DNA of 64,000 bases from positions 62,001 to 126,000 of the forward strand of contig JAUUPT010000002.1 of NCBI GenBank assembly GCA_030843315.1, in the 5' to 3' direction. Below the pieces are notes generated by a model that was not told where the DNA came from, made no database searches, and saw only the letters and a program-made list of their open reading frames with translations. Of the stretch, positions 59,099 through 64,000 are shown one piece after another. Within the stretch, counting starts at the first letter, position 1, and every line of letters starts with the position of its first letter. The translations under genes and the position numbers were made by a program. Origin of the DNA: Bacteroidaceae bacterium (GTDB lineage: Bacteria; Bacteroidota; Bacteroidia; Bacteroidales; Bacteroidaceae).

Positions 59099-62000
59099 AT
59101 GAAAAAGAAAATTATGCTAACCATGGTTTGTCTGCTGGCAGCCATCGGTTGGGTAACAGCCCAAAATTCCCCCATTAAAGGTATTGTTTTCTCGGCAGAC
59201 GACAACGAACCGATTATCGGAGCTTCCGTATTAGTAAAAGGAACAACTTCCGGAGCCGTAACAGACTTAGACGGCAATTTCACAATCACAGATGCACCCG
59301 CAGGTGCCACGACACTGGTAGTGTCTTTCGTAGGTATGGTTACACAAGAAGTTCCCATCACTCCGGGAACCATAAAAGTCACATTAAAGAATGATACTAA
59401 AGTGCTGGACGAAGTAGTAGTAACAGCATTGGGTATTGCAAAGAAAGAAAAATCACTGACTTACTCCACACAGGTGGTAAACGGTGATGAACTGATACGC
59501 GCCAAAGACCCCAACATGATGAATGCGCTGGCTGGTAAGACTGCTGGTGTGCAGATTAACAAGAGTTCATCCGGTTTGGGTGGTTCTTCCAAGGTCATCA
59601 TCCGTGGTAACCGTTCAGTAAGCGGAAGTAACCAGCCTTTGTACGTGATAGACGGTGTGCCCTTCGGCTCTTCTACCAACGAGAATACTGCTACTACTAT
59701 CGGTGGTAACAACGATAGCGGTAACTACGACCGCGGTGACGGTATCTCCAACCTGAACCCTGATGACATCGAGAGCATGAACATCCTGAAAGGTCCTGCC
59801 GCTGCCGCTTTGTATGGTAGCTCGGCTGCCAATGGCGTAGTCATCATCACTACTAAGAAAGGTAAAGAAGGACGCGCCAGCATCTCTTTCAATACCAATA
59901 CGACTTTCGATATAGCTGCTTACGGTATTCCTAAATTCCAGAATCACTATACCGGTGAAACTACCAGCTGGGGAAGCAAAATCAATGGTAGCCCTGACTA
60001 TACTGACGACTTCTTCAAAACAGGTGTTACTACTATCAACTCTCTTTCTTTGAGCATGGGTTCGAAGGCTATGCAGACTTACTTCTCATATGCCAATACT
60101 TATGGTCAAGGTGTGGTAGAAGGCAACCGTCTGGTGAAGCACAACTTCAACTTCCGTGAAACAGCCAACTTCTTCAATAACAAGTTGACGGTTGATGCTA
60201 ACATTAACGCTATGTATCAGAAGGGTAATAACCGTACCACTTCGGGCGGTTACTACATGAATCCCTTGATCGGTCTTTATCACTTCCCACGTGGTGGCGT
60301 AGAAGGCGGCAAGGACTTCAACTATTACAAAGATAACTATCAGGTAATGAATACCGGGCGTAACATTATGGACCAGAACTGGTACAAGACTTCCGGTACG
60401 GATATGGAGCAGAATCCTTATTGGCTTATCAACAAAGTGCCCAATGAAGATACACGCTACCGTACTATCATGAACTTGAGCGTGAAGTATAAGTTCAATG
60501 ACCTCTTCAGCATCCAGGCCCGTGGTAGCGCCGACTATATTACAGATAAGGACAACACTCGTATGTATGCAGGTACCAGCCCTATCCTTTGCGGTATGAA
60601 CTCAGCTGGAACAGGTACTAACGGTCGTTATAGCTATAATGAGAAGAGCGAACTCTCTACTTATGGTGATATCCTTTTCACTTATCAACAGCAGTTTGAG
60701 AACATCAGTATCAACGCATCAGTTGGTGGTAGTATTAACGACTACAACGGTAACGGTACCGGTTTCGATTCTTATCCGGGCACACTGTCTATTCCTAATG
60801 TGTTCACTATGCAGAACATAACCCTCAATGCAGGTTCTTTGAGTGATTGGAAGACGCATACACAAAGCCAGAGCGTATTCTTCACCGGACAAATCGGTCT
60901 GAAGGACCAACTCTTCCTTGATGTGACCGCACGTAACGACTGGACTTCTACTTTGGCTTTCACTAAGTATAAGAATAAAGGTTTCTTCTATCCGTCAATC
61001 GGTCTTACCTGGTTGCTCAATGAAACGTTGAAGTTGCCTTCTTGGATCAACCTTGGAAAGATTCGTGGTGCATGGTCACAGGTAGGTAACGGTTTGAGCG
61101 CCTATACTTCCAATCCGCTTAACTGGGTTACGAAGAACGGTAGCATAGGTTTCAATACCACAGCTCCTTTTGCCGATCTGAAGCCGGAGAAGACAACTTC
61201 TATCGAAGTTGGTACCGAATGGCGTTTCTTTGACAGCCGTTTGGAGTTTGACTTCACTTACTATAAGACCAATACGAAGAACCAACTCTTTACTTTGGAT
61301 GCTCCTTCAGGTTCGGAATTCAATCAGTACTATGTGAATGCCGGTGATATCCAGAATACAGGTGTGGAAATTATGTTGAACGCCACTCCGGTGATGACAA
61401 ATAACTTCCGTTGGAAGACAGGTGTAAACTTCGCTACCAATAAGAACGAAGCTAAGAAATTGGCTGGTGAAGAACTGGGATACTTCCAATTCAGTGGAGG
61501 TGAAAGTAACAATGTATGGAGTCGTCTGGAAGTAGGTGGTTCGTTCGGTGATTTCTACGGAACTACGTTTGTACGCGATGACAATGGCAAAATAAAGTAT
61601 GACGAGAAAGGTTTGCCCGAAGTAGACAAGTCAAATGCCAAGAAGTTGGGTAACTCTAATCCTGATTTCAACCTGGGATGGAGCAATACCATCACTTGGA
61701 AAGACTTCTCTCTCTATTTCTTGATTGACGGACGTTTCGGCGGTAAAGTTATGTCATTGACAGAAGCTGACCTTGATCAGCAAGGTGTAAGTGCCGCTAC
61801 CGGTGCTGCACGTGACCGCGGTTATGTGATGCTCGAAGGACATAAGATTGAAGGTGGTAATGATAATCAAAATATTACTGATTTCTACAATCTGGTAGGT
61901 GGTCGTGCCGGTGTAACCGAATACTATACTTACAGCGCTACCAACATTCGTTTGCGTGAGCTTTCTATCGGATACAGCCTGCCGCAAACATGGCTTGCCA

Positions 62001-62182
62001 AGACAGGTGTCATTAAGAGTGCACAAATCTCATTAGTAGGTCGTAACTTGTTCTTCTTCAAGAATAACGCTCCTTATGACCCCGATGGTATGATGTCTAC
62101 CAGCAACCGTTTGCAGGGTGTAGACGTGTTTGGTATGCCTACCAACCGCTCGATAGGTTTCAACTTGAAAGTTAACTTTTAA
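59099..62182 (+). CDS. SusC/RagA-family TonB-dependent outer-membrane transporter
   Basis: A 1027-residue transporter: signal peptide (MKKKIMLTMVCLLAAIGWVTA), carboxypeptidase-D-like domain (about 25-100), TonB-box region DEVVVTALGIAKKEKSLTYS, plug (VIIRGNRSVSGSNQPLYVID, MNILKGPAAAALYGSSAANG) and a barrel ending GFNLKVNF. The VVVTALGI variant places it in a different SusC subgroup from the protein at 9765-12842 (VVVIGYG). First gene of a second uptake locus continuing beyond the window; no regulator is visible upstream. Confidence 0.96.
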   Translation: MKKKIMLTMVCLLAAIGWVTAQNSPIKGIVFSADDNEPIIGASVLVKGTTSGAVTDLDGNFTITDAPAGATTLVVSFVGMVTQEVPITPGTIKVTLKNDTKVLDEVVVTALGIAKKEKSLTYSTQVVNGDELIRAKDPNMMNALAGKTAGVQINKSSSGLGGSSKVIIRGNRSVSGSNQPLYVIDGVPFGSSTNENTATTIGGNNDSGNYDRGDGISNLNPDDIESMNILKGPAAAALYGSSAANGVVIITTKKGKEGRASISFNTNTTFDIAAYGIPKFQNHYTGETTSWGSKINGSPDYTDDFFKTGVTTINSLSLSMGSKAMQTYFSYANTYGQGVVEGNRLVKHNFNFRETANFFNNKLTVDANINAMYQKGNNRTTSGGYYMNPLIGLYHFPRGGVEGGKDFNYYKDNYQVMNTGRNIMDQNWYKTSGTDMEQNPYWLINKVPNEDTRYRTIMNLSVKYKFNDLFSIQARGSADYITDKDNTRMYAGTSPILCGMNSAGTGTNGRYSYNEKSELSTYGDILFTYQQQFENISINASVGGSINDYNGNGTGFDSYPGTLSIPNVFTMQNITLNAGSLSDWKTHTQSQSVFFTGQIGLKDQLFLDVTARNDWTSTLAFTKYKNKGFFYPSIGLTWLLNETLKLPSWINLGKIRGAWSQVGNGLSAYTSNPLNWVTKNGSIGFNTTAPFADLKPEKTTSIEVGTEWRFFDSRLEFDFTYYKTNTKNQLFTLDAPSGSEFNQYYVNAGDIQNTGVEIMLNATPVMTNNFRWKTGVNFATNKNEAKKLAGEELGYFQFSGGESNNVWSRLEVGGSFGDFYGTTFVRDDNGKIKYDEKGLPEVDKSNAKKLGNSNPDFNLGWSNTITWKDFSLYFLIDGRFGGKVMSLTEADLDQQGVSAATGAARDRGYVMLEGHKIEGGNDNQNITDFYNLVGGRAGVTEYYTYSATNIRLRELSIGYSLPQTWLAKTGVIKSAQISLVGRNLFFFKNNAPYDPDGMMSTSNRLQGVDVFGMPTNRSIGFNLKVNF

Positions 62183-62191
62183 ATAGAATTT

Positions 62192-63799
62192 ATGATTATG
62201 AAGAATATATTGAAATATACGGCAACTGCGTTGCTGGCAGTTTCTATGCTAACCGCATGTACCGACGCATTCGAAGACCTGAACACCGACCCGAAAGGGG
62301 TTACTGATGAAGAACTGAAGCAGGATAATAACTACATAGGTATGCACTTCGTTCCCATGATGCAGTCCATCTACTTCAACAATGGTGGTGGAACGAACCC
62401 GTGGGAGTATCAGGTGGTACAAAACCTGAATGCTGATATGTGGTCGGGTTATGTAAGTACTGCTACTGCTTTTGCAGGTAACATAAACAATATCACTTAC
62501 GCTATGAATGCCGGTTGGAATGACAATTGCTGGGATTATGCCTATAATCAGGTAATGTCACAGAGCCTTAAGATTACCCGTAAATGTGAGAAGGATATGG
62601 AGACATACTCCCACTTTGCTGCTATCAACACTATTTGCCGCGTGATAACGATGTCTCGTCTGACTGACCAATATGGTTGTATCATCTATACCCATTACGG
62701 TGAATCTGCTACGGGCGGTACTTACGATTCCGGTCAGGATGCCTATAAGAAGTTCTTTGAAGAACTGAAGGAAGCTGCCGATCAATTGCGTGCAGTTAAA
62801 GATAAAGAAGTGGCTTCGTTTGCTTCGTTCGACTATGCTTATGGAGGTGACCTCGCGAAATGGGCTAAGTTGTGTAATACCATCCGTCTGCGTCTGGCTA
62901 TGCGCATCGTGAAGTACGACGCTGCTTGGGCTAAGACTGAAGCTGAAGCTGCCATGAGCGACAGCAACGGACTGATTGAAACCAACGATGCTAACTTCGG
63001 AATTGCCGGTAACGGTTATGTGAATCCGCTTTATGGCTTGGCATTCAGCTATGGTGACTGTGTGCTCAATGCCAATATTCCTTCGATGTTAGGTGGTATG
63101 GGTGACGGACGTCTCGAAAAATATGCTACAACAAACGCTGCCGGCGACTTCTTTGGTATTCGTAATGGTGTGAAAGGTTTGGAAGAGGGTAAGAACTCGG
63201 ACAACTATAAAGCAATCGTGAGCAAGCCTAATCTGGTAGCTACATCACCTGCTATCTTGGCTACTGCCGGAGAAACCATTCTGTTGGAAGCTGAAGCTGC
63301 TTTGCGCGGGTGGAATGTAAACGGTAAAGGTACTGCCAAAGAACTTTATGAAAAAGGTATCAGAGCTTCATTCGAACAATGGGGTGCTTCTGTCGGTGAC
63401 TACCTGAACAGTACATCTGTAGCTGCTCCTTATGTAGATCCTATTATTCCGGCAGCCAGCATTGCTGGTCAGAGCACTGTTACTACGAAATGGGATGATG
63501 CTCTCAGTAATGAAGAAAAGTTTGCTAAGATTGCTACGCAACGTTGGATTGCTGTTTATCCCGAAGGTATGAATGGTTGGGCCGAACTGCGTCGTACAGG
63601 TTATCCCAAGCTATTCCCAATAATGGTGAACTACAGTCAGGGTGAAATTGATACCGACCTTGGTCCTCGTCGTTTGCCTTTCACTATCAATGAGAAAGAC
63701 AATAACGCAGCCAACTATGCCAAGGCTGTGGAACTGCTCGGTGGTCCTGATAGTGCTGCAACCCGCGTATTTTGGGATATTGACAAACCTAACATTTAG
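62192..63799 (+). CDS. SusD/RagB-family lipoprotein (SusD-like 2 group)
   Basis: A 535-residue surface lipoprotein with signal KNILKYTATALLAVSMLTAC, then TDAFEDLNTDPKGVTDEELK. Motifs LAKWAKLCNTIRLRLAMRIV and FAKIATQRWIAVYPEGMNGW belong to the SusD-like 2 group, whose N-terminus differs from classical SusD. Partner of the SusC 9 bp upstream. The start may be the third codon (MKNIL, ATG at 62198). A hairpin follows 31 bp after the stop. Confidence 0.94.
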   Translation: MIMKNILKYTATALLAVSMLTACTDAFEDLNTDPKGVTDEELKQDNNYIGMHFVPMMQSIYFNNGGGTNPWEYQVVQNLNADMWSGYVSTATAFAGNINNITYAMNAGWNDNCWDYAYNQVMSQSLKITRKCEKDMETYSHFAAINTICRVITMSRLTDQYGCIIYTHYGESATGGTYDSGQDAYKKFFEELKEAADQLRAVKDKEVASFASFDYAYGGDLAKWAKLCNTIRLRLAMRIVKYDAAWAKTEAEAAMSDSNGLIETNDANFGIAGNGYVNPLYGLAFSYGDCVLNANIPSMLGGMGDGRLEKYATTNAAGDFFGIRNGVKGLEEGKNSDNYKAIVSKPNLVATSPAILATAGETILLEAEAALRGWNVNGKGTAKELYEKGIRASFEQWGASVGDYLNSTSVAAPYVDPIIPAASIAGQSTVTTKWDDALSNEEKFAKIATQRWIAVYPEGMNGWAELRRTGYPKLFPIMVNYSQGEIDTDLGPRRLPFTINEKDNNAANYAKAVELLGGPDSAATRVFWDIDKPNI

Positions 63800-63830
63800 T
63801 CATTGATTGGAAACACATTAATATAATATG

Positions 63831-63893
63831 AGGGTGTATCAAGAACATACTTTATATTTACAAAATATAAAGGCGACTGTCCTGATACACCCT
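63831..63893 (+). terminator. Attenuator hairpin after the second susD
   Basis: Outer arms AGGGTGTATCA (63831-63841) and TGATACACCCT (63883-63893) are perfect, and an inner perfect 10-bp stem CTTTATATTT/AAATATAAAG (63850-63872) lies inside; TTTAATC follows. It separates susCD from the next gene and probably reduces its expression. Confidence 0.75.
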
Positions 63894-63910
63894 TTTAATC
63901 TTTTTATCCT

Positions 63911-64000
63911 ATGAAACATATCATAAAACCACTCTTCTTACTGTCCGGTTTACTCTGTGCTCCGGCAGTTATGCTCCAAGCCCAAGTAGACCCCCAACTG
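63911..64000 (+). CDS. Secreted protein, N-terminus only (cut by window edge)
   Basis: Thirty codons are visible from the ATG at 63911: a signal peptide MKHIIKPLFLLSGLLCAPAV ending near MLQAQ, then VDPQL. The position after susD suggests a surface or periplasmic member of the uptake locus, for example a glycan-binding protein or hydrolase. Nothing in the visible part identifies it. Confidence 0.7.
   Translation, partial: MKHIIKPLFLLSGLLCAPAVMLQAQVDPQL

Overview
The window is chromosomal DNA from a member of Bacteroidales, most likely genus Bacteroides. The evidence is two SusC/SusD pairs with glycoside hydrolases, Bacteroidetes-type -7 boxes (TAnnTTTG, sometimes with an upstream TTTG), a glycine-lipid acyltransferase pair, C10 and DUF3244 genes, and a dcw cluster with Bacteroidetes gene order. 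The species cannot be fixed from sequence alone.

Layout. 1-12842 (minus): a polysaccharide utilisation locus with susC, susD, a GH63-type glucosidase and two GH2 beta-galactosidases (the last cut by the window edge). A two-gene split LysO exporter sits between the two GH2 genes. 12843-13955: a 1.1 kb intergenic region with a palindromic operator candidate, a 22-bp repeat array and a wrecked toxin-antitoxin module. 13956-15578: a membrane-spanning TPR/HTH regulator that probably serves this locus. 15675-23398: housekeeping genes (rnhB, corA, gpmI, a DUF3109 gene, gyrB, rpsT, tRNA-Glu, recO). 23457-28152 (minus): a second TPR/HTH regulator, then a DUF3244 protein, a C10 cysteine protease and a lipoprotein. 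28553-46011 (minus): the division/cell-wall cluster mraZ-rsmH-ftsL-ftsI-murE-(S41 peptidase)-mraY-murD-ftsW-murG-murC-ftsQ-ftsA-ftsZ-yqeY. 46579-49155: an ECF sigma factor divergent from glsA-glsB. 49176-58538: dgt, then a dut-TPR-DUF4292-EnvC-like operon, an M20 hydrolase, a small outer-membrane barrel and a long-chain acyl-CoA ligase. 59099-64000: a second susC-susD pair and the first 30 codons of a following secreted protein.

How the parts fit. SusC/SusD import glycans. In the first locus the exported GH2 and GH63 enzymes would remove beta-galactosyl and alpha-glucosyl units. The dcw cluster makes lipid II (murC, D, E, G, mraY), flips and polymerises it at the septum (ftsW, ftsI) and builds the divisome (ftsA, Q, Z, L). 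The EnvC-like protein downstream of dut probably controls septal amidases.

The least explained signals are non-coding. Four unrelated intergenic sequences (13.3, 28.3, 46.3 and 58.6 kb) are built as tandem arrays of 21-22 bp units. In the three 22-bp arrays the units end in GTT or TT in the same phase, although the rest of the unit differs between arrays. Inverted-repeat elements sit exactly on gene junctions inside the dcw cluster, and one of them rewrites the start of murG. A type II toxin-antitoxin module survives only as a stop-interrupted antitoxin and 12 codons of toxin ending at a terminator hairpin.
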